The notes: generated by a model not told the origin, from the sequence alone. Shown: positions 53,605 to 63,332, counted from the stretch's first letter. The stretch: DNA of 64,000 bases from Fredinandcohnia aciditolerans (GCA_003640645.1 QGHH01000013.1:29876-93875); one strand, 5' to 3'. Made by a program: numbers and translations.

Positions 53605-54213
53605 CTATTTTATAAATAATTCGATATCTTCATCATCAAATTTTTCATTTAAAAGACCTTGCTGGATTAGTTTTTGCTCAAGTTCTTTAATTAAATACAA
53701 AGAATAAGTCAATCGATACATAACAAAAATACCTCGCTTTACACTCAGTGGCATAGTGGTAAAGCTTTTTTTGTTGTTAACATCAATATAACTAATTAGC
53801 ATGTTATTACTATTATCTATCTCACAGTGAATAGTCTGTGAACTTATTGTGTTGAAATGATAATATTTACTTGAAACCCCAAGTTTTTGGAAATAGGTAA
53901 TTAGCTCATTAGTGTTTTTGAAATCATGAACTGGGTTATCGGAAGGGAAAATTTTATAAAAAAAGAATTTCTTTAATAATTTTATTAAGAAATATTTGGC
54001 CGCTTTTGCTTCATCACTAAACATAACAATGTTTTCTTTTTCTGGACCAGGCTGTCTTTCAAAGTTAATTTCGGAATACTCATATTTACCATTGCTAAAC
54101 TCGAGTTGAACATAATTTTCGTAAGGTGACTTCACTTCCATCAAGATATGATTATCATGTTTAATAGCAATACCTACATATTTGCATATTTGTAATAATT
54201 GATCTTTGTCCAT
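53605..54213 (-). CDS. Hypothetical protein, candidate immunity factor for the TNT toxin
   Basis: This 202-residue soluble, acidic protein has no recognised domain. It starts 20 bp after the toxin stop, the usual place for the cognate immunity gene, and is probably cotranscribed and translationally linked. AAAAAAGGAATG precedes its ATG. An aromatic Lys/Phe-rich helix (LLKKFFFYKIF) lies mid-protein. An NAD-glycohydrolase toxin would need a dedicated inhibitor, and this is the best-placed candidate. Confidence 0.72.
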   Translation of the reverse strand: MDKDQLLQICKYVGIAIKHDNHILMEVKSPYENYVQLEFSNGKYEYSEINFERQPGPEKENIVMFSDEAKAAKYFLIKLLKKFFFYKIFPSDNPVHDFKNTNELITYFQKLGVSSKYYHFNTISSQTIHCEIDNSNNMLISYIDVNNKKSFTTMPLSVKRGIFVMYRLTYSLYLIKELEQKLIQQGLLNEKFDDEDIELFIK

Positions 54214-54232
54214 TTATTTCATTCCTTTTTTC

Positions 54233-55456
54233 TTATTTAATATAACCATATTTGATTAAGTTTTCGACTGTCGCAGGAACTTTGTTACCGAAGTCATCTA
54301 CAACCTCTATTTTTGAATAATATTGCGTACCTCCACCAACCTCATCAAACCATGGAGCTATTTCTCCAGATCGTACGTCGAATTCTCTAATTACAGTGTA
54401 TTGATTATAAGGCTGTTGCGTCATATGCGGTGGCAATGCCCTACTTTCAAAGCTAGAGCCAGAAGGAGAAAAGTATTGACCACTGCCATTACTTCCATAA
54501 CGATCGATTTCTGCTCCAGGTCTTAATGTCTCAATTTCATATTGACCATTTTTAAATCCATCAATATTTGGGTCACCTTTTGTTCCTGGCCAATTAATTG
54601 CACCTGTTTCTTGATTATAGTATTTGGGATTATCATACACATTTTTATACCTTAAGTATAAATCATCATCTGGACGATGTGTCCAGCCATCTAATTTTGC
54701 ACGATCTGTTGGACTAACTGTGCCTGGAGTACGTGGATTCGCGGGTTGGTCAGGTGTTAATGAGTCACCTTTTTCAACTATCCTAACCCCACCAACCTCA
54801 TCAACAGCTTTTGCCCCTTTAGTCAATTTTACCGCTTTATCCACCCCTTTTGTACCTACAACTGCGAGGGCAATTTCTCCAAAAGCGCGACCGAACCAAT
54901 TTCCTCGGCTTTCTGCATCCCCATTAATAACATCCTCGTTCCAAGATGTTTTAATTGCATCCCATATTCCTTTTGCCGTTTCAATTGGGTGTTGGATGAC
55001 ATGTAGGAGACCTTCAAAGGTTTCAACTGGATGAGTGATGATGTTCCAGATTCCTTCGACAGTGGATACAACTACGTCCCAAATTCCAGTTCCAAATCCT
55101 TTTATGGACTCGCCGACTACCCCAAAAAAATCTCCAATAGACTCCCAAAATGATTTTTTAGGAGGCTCGGTTAATTTTTGTGACTGGGAGTTTACTTGTT
55201 TATCAGCTTGTTCATATTGAGTAACACTATTATCCACAAAGTTATGAAGTTGGTTAAGACGTTTTTCTAGATCATGGATTGAAGAAGCCATACTGCTTAA
55301 ATTTACTCCAATGTCCTGTCTACTTGTGATTTGACTGTCAATCGCATGGCGTAGACTAGAGATTCGACTCTGTGTATCTGTTAAGTTTGAAGTGATCCCC
55401 TTTAACCGGCTGTTTGAAGAGCGAACACTATTCACTTTTATATTTATTTGAGCCAT
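54233..55456 (-). CDS. Type VII-style polymorphic toxin with C-terminal TNT domain
   Basis: This 407-residue protein has an N-terminal helical hairpin (about 1-95) resembling WXG100/LXG export domains, a middle region with repeated amphipathic segments of the pattern GIWNIITHPVETFEGLL (about 100-185), and a C-terminal TNT domain (about 290-407). TNT is the NAD+ glycohydrolase of M. tuberculosis CpnT. Matching features are GAEIDRYG (Arg319), FESRALPP (Arg339) and GGGTQYY, whose Gln378 corresponds to the catalytic Gln of CpnT. The position expected for the CpnT catalytic His appears to be Asn351. It likely kills rivals by depleting NAD. AAAGGATG lies before the ATG. Candidate immunity genes follow. 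Confidence 0.88.
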   Translation of the reverse strand: MAQINIKVNSVRSSNSRLKGITSNLTDTQSRISSLRHAIDSQITSRQDIGVNLSSMASSIHDLEKRLNQLHNFVDNSVTQYEQADKQVNSQSQKLTEPPKKSFWESIGDFFGVVGESIKGFGTGIWDVVVSTVEGIWNIITHPVETFEGLLHVIQHPIETAKGIWDAIKTSWNEDVINGDAESRGNWFGRAFGEIALAVVGTKGVDKAVKLTKGAKAVDEVGGVRIVEKGDSLTPDQPANPRTPGTVSPTDRAKLDGWTHRPDDDLYLRYKNVYDNPKYYNQETGAINWPGTKGDPNIDGFKNGQYEIETLRPGAEIDRYGSNGSGQYFSPSGSSFESRALPPHMTQQPYNQYTVIREFDVRSGEIAPWFDEVGGGTQYYSKIEVVDDFGNKVPATVENLIKYGYIK

Positions 55457-55477
55457 TTCGTTACATCCTTTCCAATC

Positions 55478-56257
55478 TTATCGGAACATCGAGTTCAAAT
55501 CATCTATTGATGTACGAGTATAAAAGGGGTCGGTCTGATCTATAATCGAAATTGTTAGTGGCAAATTTTCGGGTAGAATCACAATTTCGATTTGCTGATT
55601 AGAAAGTGTATCAACTGTTTTAAACACATCCAATACTAGTTTCTCGGAACTTTTCGCGTCTTGATTGTCTACCGTTAATCCAATAAATGGAATCGGCTTA
55701 CTTGCACTAGCAGGATTGTATAGATGTGTAAAGTATGCGTTTTTGATTGAAGGAAAGCTTTTTAAATTGTCGGAAATAACACTTAGAACAGATTGAGGGA
55801 TTCCTTCCATTTGGTTTGTTAAGAAATTCTGTTTTTCTTCAACGCCTAACTCCTCAAAAAAGTAATGTAGAATTCTTCCGTCACGTAGTGTTTCAAGTTC
55901 CTGTTGGATAATCTTTTTACTAACATCAAAACCAGGGTTAAGAACCCATGGGGTATCTGACTCAATTAGTTTTAGTAACATACGTGTTGAGATTTTTATA
56001 TATTTATAGTTTCCCTTATAGATGGAGTTGAATTTCTCAACACTTGAATATACAGGGAGAACAAGCTCATTATTCATTTCTATATACTTTAAATTCAAAA
56101 TAGGTTCTCCATTTGTGCTGGAGGAAACCGTGCCGATTGCAACCACCTCTAAATCCAGAAGGGCTTTATAAAAATAATAGCGCTTCTCTGGATTATTTAT
56201 GGCCTCTGACAGAATGGAATCAAATGGATCAATTGTTTGTTTTTTCATTTTTTTCAC
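55478..56257 (-). CDS. SseB-like protein upstream of the toxin gene
   Basis: This soluble protein of about 260 residues resembles SseB (enhanced serine sensitivity) proteins: a first domain with LPVYSSVEKFNSIYKGNYKYIKISTR and a C-terminal half with an alpha/beta layout ending in a DQTDPFYTR segment. SseB-like proteins are often encoded next to type VII effectors, where they may act as chaperones or adaptors; that is inference. GGAGCG lies 7 nt before GTG at 56257; the frame extends further upstream without a site. The toxin ATG follows 21 bp after its stop. Confidence 0.75.
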   Translation of the reverse strand: MKKMKKQTIDPFDSILSEAINNPEKRYYFYKALLDLEVVAIGTVSSSTNGEPILNLKYIEMNNELVLPVYSSVEKFNSIYKGNYKYIKISTRMLLKLIESDTPWVLNPGFDVSKKIIQQELETLRDGRILHYFFEELGVEEKQNFLTNQMEGIPQSVLSVISDNLKSFPSIKNAYFTHLYNPASASKPIPFIGLTVDNQDAKSSEKLVLDVFKTVDTLSNQQIEIVILPENLPLTISIIDQTDPFYTRTSIDDLNSMFR

Positions 56258-56467
56258 ATGCACGCTCCAATTTAGGATTATGGTAATATTATACAATCAA
56301 AAAGTGGGTAAAAGGAGGTAATAAAGTACTAGGAAAAATAGCACGATTTATAATGGACATCCAATTTTTCTACCAAATCATCATTTAGCACACATTATTC
56401 TGTTTCCGGTCATAAAATGTATAAAAGCAGGTCAATAAAGAGACCGGGAAAGTTGTGATATGAATTT

Positions 56468-57004
56468 ATGAAAAACAATTCAAACAATCACTTCTTATTT
56501 AAAAATTTGTTAGAAAAACGGATGTCATTTGAGCGGGTTTTTGAGCATATTACTGAGTTCATGCGCTCCCAACCTAATGGGAAATTCAGGCTCATTATTG
56601 GGACAGATTCTCAAGTACACCCAAGACAAACTACCTTTATAACAGGTGTTGTCATACTTAATGAAGGAAAAGGTGTCTGGGCATGTATCCGAAAAGTGGT
56701 TGTTCCAAGGAGAATGGAACAATTGCATGAGCGCATATCCTATGAATTATCATTATCGGAGGAAGTAGTGTCATTATTTACCGAAAAAAAGAAAAATCAA
56801 CTCATCGATATCGTGCTCCCTTATATATATGATGGTGCTTCATTCACAATGGAGGGGCACATTGACATCGGAGCAGGGAAGAGAAACAAAACACGTGAAT
56901 TTGTGAAGGAAATGGTAACACGAATGGAAGCAATTGGTGTGGAACCGAAAATTAAACCAAATGCATTCGTGGCCTCATGCTACGCGAACCGTTATACCAA
57001 GTAG
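56468..57004 (+). CDS. ykuK: YkuK family RNase H-like protein
   Basis: This 178-residue protein of the DUF458/YkuK family is predicted to have an RNase H-like fold. The first acidic residue sits in LIIGTDSQVHPRQT, with further acidic positions in FTMEGHIDIG. The biochemical role is unproven. Only a weak GGGAAAG site lies before the ATG. It is monocistronic and divergent from the toxin locus, and a hairpin of the GGTGCCTG type ends it. Confidence 0.88.
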   Translation: MKNNSNNHFLFKNLLEKRMSFERVFEHITEFMRSQPNGKFRLIIGTDSQVHPRQTTFITGVVILNEGKGVWACIRKVVVPRRMEQLHERISYELSLSEEVVSLFTEKKKNQLIDIVLPYIYDGASFTMEGHIDIGAGKRNKTREFVKEMVTRMEAIGVEPKIKPNAFVASCYANRYTK

Positions 57005-57044
57005 AGAGTTAGAGTTAGATTGTTACTTAATTCTGGTAAAACGG

Positions 57045-57112
57045 AATCGGTGCCTGGCACCAGTGAGTCTCGTAATCTTGCAACCTCGCTGGGAATCAGG
57101 CACCGATTTTTT
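57045..57112 (+). terminator. GGTGCCTGGCACC-type repeat acting as terminator
   Basis: AATCGGTGCCTG (57045-57056) pairs with CAGGCACCGATT (57097-57108), followed by TTTT. Inside, GGTGCCTGGCACC is itself a palindrome. Short elements of this kind recur in many Firmicutes genomes. Confidence 0.75.
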
Positions 57113-57199
57113 ATGTGGATTTAGCAAGGTTGTGGAAGCGGGGTGAGAGGGAACGGGAATTTTTATTAAGAGATGAATCCGCGTTGTAGGGGGAGAAGG

Positions 57200-58560
57200 A
57201 GGGGAAAACGAACAAGAGTTTTGGTCTGAATTCTCTTCATAAACTGGATGAAGGGGAAAATGGGCTTGAATTTAGAAGTGAATCCTCTTCATAGAGGGGA
57301 TGAAGAGGAAAAGGAATCTTGATTTAGAAATGAATCCTCTTCATAAGCGGGATGAAGGGGAAAAGCAATCTGAATTTTGATCTGAATCCTCTTCATGAGC
57401 TGAATGAAGGGGAAAAGGACCTTGGATTTAGAAGCGAATCCTCTTCATAAGCTGGATGAAGGGGAAAAGGCCCCTTGATTTAGAAGTGAATCCTCTTCAT
57501 AAGCTGGATGAAGGGGAAAAGGAACTTGGATTTAGAAGCGAATCCTCTTCATAGAGGGGATGAAGGGGAAAAGGACCTTGGATTTAGAAGCGAATCCTCT
57601 TCATAGAGGGGATGAAGGGGAAAAGGAATCTTGATTTAGAAATGAGTCCTCTTCATAAGTAGGATGAAGGGGAAAAGGACCTTGGATTTAGAAGCGAATC
57701 CTCTTCATAAGCTGGATGAAGGGGAAAAGGCCCCTTGATTTAGAAGTGAATCCTCTTCATAAGCTGGATGAAGGGGAAAAGGACCTTGGATTTAGAAGCG
57801 AATCCTCTTCATAGAGGGGATGAAGGGGAAAAGGACCTTGGATTTAGAAGCGAATCCTCTTCATAGAGGGGATGAAGGTGAAATGGCCCCTCGATTTAGA
57901 AATGTATCCTCTTCATAAGTAGGATGAAGGGGAAAAGGACCTTGGATTTAGAAGCGAATCCTCTTCATAAGCTGGATGAAGGTGAAAAGGCCCCTTGATT
58001 TAGAAGTGAATCCTCTTCATAAGCTGGATGAAGGGGAAAAGGACCTTGGATTTAGAAGCGAATCCTCTTCATAAGCTGGATGAAGGGGAAAATGGGCTTG
58101 AATTTAGAAGTGAATACTCTTCATAAGCAGGATGAAGGGGAAAAGCAATCTGAATTTTGATCTGAATCCTCTTCATAAGCAGGATGAAGGGGAAAAGCAA
58201 TCTGAATTTTGATCTGAATCCTCTTCATAAGCGGAAAGAAGGGGAAAAGGACCTTGGAACTAGAAGTGAATCCTCTTCATAAGGGGATGAAGGGGAAATG
58301 GCCCCTTGATTTAGAAGTGAATCCTCTTCATAAGCTGGATGAAGGGGAAAAGGACCTTGGATATAGAAGCGAATCCTCTTCATAAGCTGAATGAAGGGGA
58401 AAAGGACCTTGGATTTAGAAGCGAATCCTCTTCATAAGCTGTATGAAGTCCCGAACGCCCCGGCAGCCGTCGCCCAAAGTCCTTCATAAGCGGGATGAAG
58501 TCCCGAACGCCCCAACAGCCCCCCCATCCAAAGTCCTTCATCAACCTAATGGGTCCCCGA
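57200..58560. repeat. Palindrome array 3 (about 26 units of 52 bp)
   Basis: Cores of the form CCTCTTCATAAGCTGGATGA, then AGGGGAAAA, recur at 57235, 57287, 57339, 57391 and so on at a strict 52-bp period, separated by spacers of the form GGACCTTGGATTTAGAAGCGAA. Several neighbouring units share spacer variants, which points to block duplication. The last three units (58429 onward) change to CTTCATAAG..ATGAAGTCCCGAAC with C-rich spacers. It lies between convergent genes. Confidence 0.93.
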
Positions 58561-58624
58561 CCGAACAAAACAATAGAATCTAGTAACGGTCTACATCTCT
58601 GCCATAGCTCAATTTACAAAAAAC

Positions 58625-58662
58625 AAAGACGGCATCATCACAATTCGGATGCCGTCTTTTCT
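58625..58662 (-). terminator. Terminator of the YvbH-like gene
   Basis: AAAGACGGCATC pairs with GATGCCGTCTTT over 12 bp, followed on the minus strand by GTTTTTTGT. Confidence 0.92.
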
Positions 58663-58663
58663 A

Positions 58664-59278
58664 TTAGTTATTAATATATTTTTCAAAAACCTCACCAAAG
58701 TCTTTCCTGAGGTACTGATCACGTGCTGATGATAGCCAAGAGAAGCCGTATTCGGTTAATTGCTTGTATTCCTCAGCAAGTTGGATTTCTGTTGGTCGGG
58801 AGTTGTGCAATACCGTTACCGCTTTGTCCAAGCTATTGACTGCCATATCATACATAATGTTATTTTCATGAATGATTTCAGATATATAAACGAGTGCTTT
58901 GTATAGATCATTTAATTTATCAAGCTGTCTTTTATCTACATCAATACTAAAAGCTTGGTTACCTAAGTTGAATTTTATTTCGATATCTAAATCAACTCTA
59001 CCAGCTGTTTCGAGAAAAACATTTGTGATTTTATGTTGTGAATACGGATAGCGTTTTAGCATCCGTTTCGATGAAACGGCATTGGCACCATCGACATGGA
59101 TGAAAGCGATGTTTGTGAAGCAATACTCATCGGCTTTTGTCTTAATCAAGAAGTAAATCTTTTCATTATCCTCATGTCTAATGTAATCATCTGCGTCTGT
59201 TTTGTCATAATCCTCTGGGCCAATAATTTTTCCGATATCCGATAAACCTAAAGCATCAGCTGCGAATTTTTTTAACAT
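58664..59278 (-). CDS. YvbH-like PH domain protein
   Basis: This protein of about 204 residues has an N-terminal bacterial pleckstrin-homology domain (about 1-125, with FFLIKTKADEY-type strands and the AVSSKRMLKRYPYS turn) and the C-terminal helical YvbH oligomerisation region (AEEYKQLTEYGFSWLSSARD). The role is unknown. GGAGGGGGAG lies 6 nt before the ATG at 59278; the frame start at 59305 has no ribosome site. It stands alone between array 3 and the ger operon. Confidence 0.88.
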   Translation of the reverse strand: MLKKFAADALGLSDIGKIIGPEDYDKTDADDYIRHEDNEKIYFLIKTKADEYCFTNIAFIHVDGANAVSSKRMLKRYPYSQHKITNVFLETAGRVDLDIEIKFNLGNQAFSIDVDKRQLDKLNDLYKALVYISEIIHENNIMYDMAVNSLDKAVTVLHNSRPTEIQLAEEYKQLTEYGFSWLSSARDQYLRKDFGEVFEKYINN

Positions 59279-59498
59279 GATAACTCCCCCTCCATACGAA
59301 AACATTTCACTCCAAACTCATTATATCGCGTTAGTGTAAGGAGTATAACCCTGAATTTCTAAAAAATGGTACTCTTGACGATCTCATTCTCTATAAAATT
59401 AATAAGAGTAAAACTAAACATTCTTAAAAAATTGAATCTAAAAGCTGGTAAATAAAATAAACCAAAAGAAGATTGAGTTTTACACTTGCTAAAGAAAC

Positions 59499-60602
59499 TC
59501 AACCTTGCTTTTGCTTTTTTATGAACTGGCGAATCAGACTGATGATAAATAGCAGCGGGATATAGCAAAACAATATAGTAGTACCACTAATCAATACCAT
59601 TTTTTGTATGAGTTGAGTGTAATAGATATCAATAAGTTCGCTATTTACAAAAAGATACAAAGCTAGTAATAAAAGCAGAATAGTAGTTGGCTTTAGTTTT
59701 GGAAGAGTAACTTTTATAGAACGAACAGCTGACCAAAGATATAAACATATAACTGGCATAATCACTAAGAGCCAGGTGAATATAAAGATAAACTCAAAGC
59801 GTTCCAAAAAAGGAAACTGTATGATTTTTATCATTGTCAAGGTTGGCCATGTTAAGTGCTGAATTTTTCCTTGTGCAAAAAACATAAACGAGACAAGCGT
59901 TATAAACACAGTTATGATTGTTGTAAACAATAAGCCAAAATGCCCCCATTTGCTTGCCTTTTTTCCGTTTTTTATGAATGGAAAATATATAAGAGCTGTT
60001 TCAAACCCTATAAATAAAGGGATAGCTGCTTTGATCGAAATAAAATGGTCTTTTAAACTATGGTCAAATAGTGGTTGGAGGTAAGACACCTCCAAAAAGC
60101 CAACAATATAAAAAAAGGAAACTAATAAGAAAATTGGTATCACGACACCCCAAAATGCAACTCCAGTAATAACTCGAAATCCCCCTGAGACCAGATAAAA
60201 AGCGAGACAACAAAGCAGAAGAGCATACTCCCAACTAGGAATCCCATCAAAAACCCATACTTGGAGAAGGTCAATATAACCATACACAACGGCTATTCCG
60301 GCTAGAGAAAAATAGCATGCCAACAATAAATTTAACACGCCTCCTAGTTTCTTTCCCAGTAGGTCTTTATGAAAAGAAAGAATATCACCTGAGGGAGACT
60401 GTTTTAAAATATATAGCATCATATAGAACAAAAGGTGAAGGCTTAAACCTAAAGCTAAAATGGACATCCATGCTTCACTACCAGCCCCTTTACTTACATT
60501 TCCTTGATATCTTAATAAAGCAATCCCAATTTGAGAGGAGTGGATTAAAAAAAACAGGAAATAAGGCGAGACTTGTTTATTTTCGTTAATCTGACTGTTC
60601 AT
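59499..60602 (-). CDS. Spore germination protein, GerAB/GerKB-type permease
   Basis: This 367-residue inner spore-membrane protein has about ten helices, of the APC-like endospore germination permease family (GerB subunit). It binds the germinant together with the GerA and GerC subunits. The N-terminal VSPYFLFFLIHSSQIGIALL is typical. It is the last gene of the ger operon, 26 bp after gerC. AGGATGG precedes the ATG. A hairpin (TTGAGTTT/AAACTCAA) overlaps its stop. Confidence 0.93.
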   Translation of the reverse strand: MNSQINENKQVSPYFLFFLIHSSQIGIALLRYQGNVSKGAGSEAWMSILALGLSLHLLFYMMLYILKQSPSGDILSFHKDLLGKKLGGVLNLLLACYFSLAGIAVVYGYIDLLQVWVFDGIPSWEYALLLCCLAFYLVSGGFRVITGVAFWGVVIPIFLLVSFFYIVGFLEVSYLQPLFDHSLKDHFISIKAAIPLFIGFETALIYFPFIKNGKKASKWGHFGLLFTTIITVFITLVSFMFFAQGKIQHLTWPTLTMIKIIQFPFLERFEFIFIFTWLLVIMPVICLYLWSAVRSIKVTLPKLKPTTILLLLLALYLFVNSELIDIYYTQLIQKMVLISGTTILFCYIPLLFIISLIRQFIKKQKQG

Positions 60603-60628
60603 AATTGACCATCCTAGTCTTGTCTAGC

Positions 60629-61717
60629 CTAGCCCTGAAGGCCAGAATGTATGATTTCTAAGTTCATCTTAATATTGATAGGTAGCGTAGGATATTGCTC
60701 ATAAAAGGATGTTTTTTCCCAATCTCGATCCTTGGATCGAACTATATTTCCAATACCTAGCGGATCTACACCGGCTTCTTTGAACTTATTTAAGAGTTCC
60801 TCGATATCTTCTTGTACATTTTTTTTAATTATACCTTTAATCATTTCAAGATCTTGTGGATTTTCTAAGTTGAAACGGTCCGGATGATGTGTAATCGTCC
60901 ATGTGAGTTTTAAAGAAAGATTTAATTGCTGCTTATCTTTTACCCATTCCCACTTCCTTTTATTTCGAAACCCTTGAATCACAATGACTTCCTTCAGATC
61001 ATTTTCGTCAAGGACAATTTCATATATGGCTTGTGTTCGATAATCCTCTAAAATCGAAAAAGTGAAGGTTTCTTTCTCATCCAAGTGAAGTTTGAGCTTG
61101 TCATTTTTAAAAATACCAACTCGATCAACCTGTATCTTATCGTTCTCGTCAATCGTTATCATTGGTACATACGGATCCATTCCTTCTCCATAGTAATGGT
61201 TTAAAAAAACATGCAGGTTCATCTTTGGAAGTTGTTGTCCTGTCATGTTTTGTTTGATTTGATCAGCTAGCGTCAGGTCTCCTTTTTTTAGGGAGTTAAG
61301 TGTTTCCTTGGCACTGTGGGTAGAAACGGCAATTTGTACATTGGTCGCGATTTCTGGTGTCAAAAGAAGTCGTTCTACTACATCGTTAACACCAGTTTTT
61401 GCATAATCATTACCGAACACTATAACCCTAATTTTGGATAAGGCTACTGGGGTACTTGTATGTGTTGACATTTTAGGTCTTAATAGCGCAACTGCATCTG
61501 TTTTCTCTTCTAAATAATGAATTTTATCGCTCGCCTTGCTCTTGGTATATTCAGGATACAAGGCAGTTCCAACCATATTCCCGTTCTCGTCTAAATCAAA
61601 ACCAAATACATGTATAATACTCAACTTATCAACAATCTTAGTTCTTGCACATCCTACTAGGCATCCGATACAAACAAATATAATAACAAGTATTCTACCT
61701 TTTCTCCGTTTACCCAT
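60629..61717 (-). CDS. Spore germination lipoprotein, Ger(x)C family
   Basis: This 362-residue lipoprotein is anchored at Cys23 (CLVGC). Family landmarks include DKLSIIHVFGFDLDENG, the AKTGVNDVVERLLLTPEI stretch, and the C-terminal GIIKKNVQEDIEELLNKFKE helix followed by DPLGIGNIVR. GerC subunits complete the nutrient receptor in the inner spore membrane. It lies between gerA and gerB genes, 29 bp after the former; order A-C-B is common in Bacillaceae. Confidence 0.93.
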   Translation of the reverse strand: MGKRRKGRILVIIFVCIGCLVGCARTKIVDKLSIIHVFGFDLDENGNMVGTALYPEYTKSKASDKIHYLEEKTDAVALLRPKMSTHTSTPVALSKIRVIVFGNDYAKTGVNDVVERLLLTPEIATNVQIAVSTHSAKETLNSLKKGDLTLADQIKQNMTGQQLPKMNLHVFLNHYYGEGMDPYVPMITIDENDKIQVDRVGIFKNDKLKLHLDEKETFTFSILEDYRTQAIYEIVLDENDLKEVIVIQGFRNKRKWEWVKDKQQLNLSLKLTWTITHHPDRFNLENPQDLEMIKGIIKKNVQEDIEELLNKFKEAGVDPLGIGNIVRSKDRDWEKTSFYEQYPTLPINIKMNLEIIHSGLQG

Positions 61718-61746
61718 ATAATCTCTGCTTTCTTTGTTAGAAAATT

Positions 61747-63270
61747 TTATTCTGAGTTCAGTCCATCTTCTGAATCTTGGGATGGGGCTGGAGTATATCG
61801 TTTGTTACTTAATGGTCTATAGTACGATGGACGTTTCTTAAGATTTACGAAACTAGGCCTTATGAAAGAACCAAGTGCCCACCCTTTACGGTAGGGATAA
61901 AGTGGAATCATATAAGGAACCCCTAATGACTTGAGTCGAGACAAATGTCCGATAATAAAAAGTAACCCTACATAAATACCTAAACCACCCCAAATGGCAG
62001 CTAGTATAATAAAAGGATATCTTAACATTCTTACAGCAGTTGACATTTTATATATTGGCGTTGTAAAAGAAGCTAAGGCTGAGAGTGCAACAATGATCAA
62101 CAAAATGGTACTGGTAAGTGCTGCTTCAACAGTTGCCTGTCCGATTACAATTCCTCCGACTATTCCAAGTGTCTGTCCAATTTTTGTGGGCAAACGAGCT
62201 CCAGCTTCCCTGAGAAGATCAATTGTTACTTCTAGGAATAAAACTTCAATAACAGGTGGAAAGGGAACGTTGGCTCTTGAGTTAATAATGGGACCAAGCA
62301 AATCCTTTGGTATTACCTCAAAATGGAATGTTAAAATCGCAACATAAAAGGATGTTGCAAACATAGAAAAAAGCATTCCAAAAATCCGTATTAATTTAAA
62401 AAAAGATGCAATTAAAGAAGGTAGATAAAAATCCTCTGGATTTGAGAAAAAATCCATGAGATTTACGGGTCCTATTACCGCATAGGAGGATTTATCGGTA
62501 ATCAGGACTACTTGTCCTAATAAAAGCGATCCCACAGTCCGATCTATTCTTTCTGTTGTTACAAATAGTGGAAATGGTGATGAGGAATGATCGGAAATCA
62601 ATTGTTCCAGCTGAGTATTGTCAAACACCGCATCTACATCAAGGTTATGTAACCTTTGTTTTGCAGTATTTACAAACTCAAGATTCGTAACACCATCTAT
62701 GTAAGCAATGACAACCTTTGTTTGTGTCCTTGTACCAACAACTAATTCATCAAAAATAAGATCTGGTGAATGAAGATGCTCTCTTAGCATATGGAGATTT
62801 GTCCCAATATCTTCAATAAATCCAACCTTTGGCCCTATCACACTAAATTCATTTTGTGTGTCATTTGTTTCCCGTTGACCAAGTCTTGCGTTCCCAATCT
62901 TAAGTAGAGCAAACTCATCCATTTGATTTTTGATATAAACCACTGTTGCACCTTCATGAAGTGCCTTTTCAATTTCTTTTGGATCCTTCGAAACTACCAT
63001 ATCCTCAATTGGGATAATATTTTTCAAATCTGATACTTTTTCTACAACAGAAATATTTTCTTTTAAATTCTGTAAAAGGGACTGTTGTAGTATTTTAGAA
63101 TCAACTAACGTTTTAAAAAAACTTAATGAAATGTTATCATTTTTCTCAATAGGTGTGATTGTTGTAAAATCACTCGACTTTTTTGCTTTGTTTAATACTT
63201 CCTCAATGGTTTTTTCCTCAGTTTCGTAACTGTTAACAGCTTGCATGAAATCCTTCTTTTTCCAGAACAT
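61747..63270 (-). CDS. Spore germination protein, GerA family
   Basis: This 507-residue protein has a large hydrophilic N-terminal half (about 1-280) and a C-terminal membrane part with about five helices. The motif NVPFPPVIEVLFLEVTIDLL and the GRLGQRETNDTQNE-like segment (NARLGQRETNDTQ) identify GerAA/GerKA proteins. It is the first gene of the operon. GGTGGAGG lies directly before the ATG, and a sigma-G-like promoter is 32 bp upstream, so it is made in the forespore. Confidence 0.95.
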   Translation of the reverse strand: MFWKKKDFMQAVNSYETEEKTIEEVLNKAKKSSDFTTITPIEKNDNISLSFFKTLVDSKILQQSLLQNLKENISVVEKVSDLKNIIPIEDMVVSKDPKEIEKALHEGATVVYIKNQMDEFALLKIGNARLGQRETNDTQNEFSVIGPKVGFIEDIGTNLHMLREHLHSPDLIFDELVVGTRTQTKVVIAYIDGVTNLEFVNTAKQRLHNLDVDAVFDNTQLEQLISDHSSSPFPLFVTTERIDRTVGSLLLGQVVLITDKSSYAVIGPVNLMDFFSNPEDFYLPSLIASFFKLIRIFGMLFSMFATSFYVAILTFHFEVIPKDLLGPIINSRANVPFPPVIEVLFLEVTIDLLREAGARLPTKIGQTLGIVGGIVIGQATVEAALTSTILLIIVALSALASFTTPIYKMSTAVRMLRYPFIILAAIWGGLGIYVGLLFIIGHLSRLKSLGVPYMIPLYPYRKGWALGSFIRPSFVNLKKRPSYYRPLSNKRYTPAPSQDSEDGLNSE

Positions 63271-63301
63271 ACCTCCACCTAACCCTATAAATAGTTACAA
63301 T

Positions 63302-63332
63302 TAGTATTTAACAACAAAGAAGGAAGTATTCA
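63302..63332 (-). promoter_or_regulatory. Sigma-G-like promoter of the ger operon
   Basis: On the minus strand TGAATA (63327-63332) and AATACTA (63302-63308) are 18 bp apart, close to the sigma-G consensus GHATR-N18-CATWHTA. Forespore expression is what is expected for germination receptors. Confidence 0.7.

Noticed and set aside
57200-58560. CRISPR array
   Set aside because: Units have a palindromic core with similar spacers that repeat between units, period is fixed at 52 bp, and no cas genes are nearby. CRISPR spacers would be unique.
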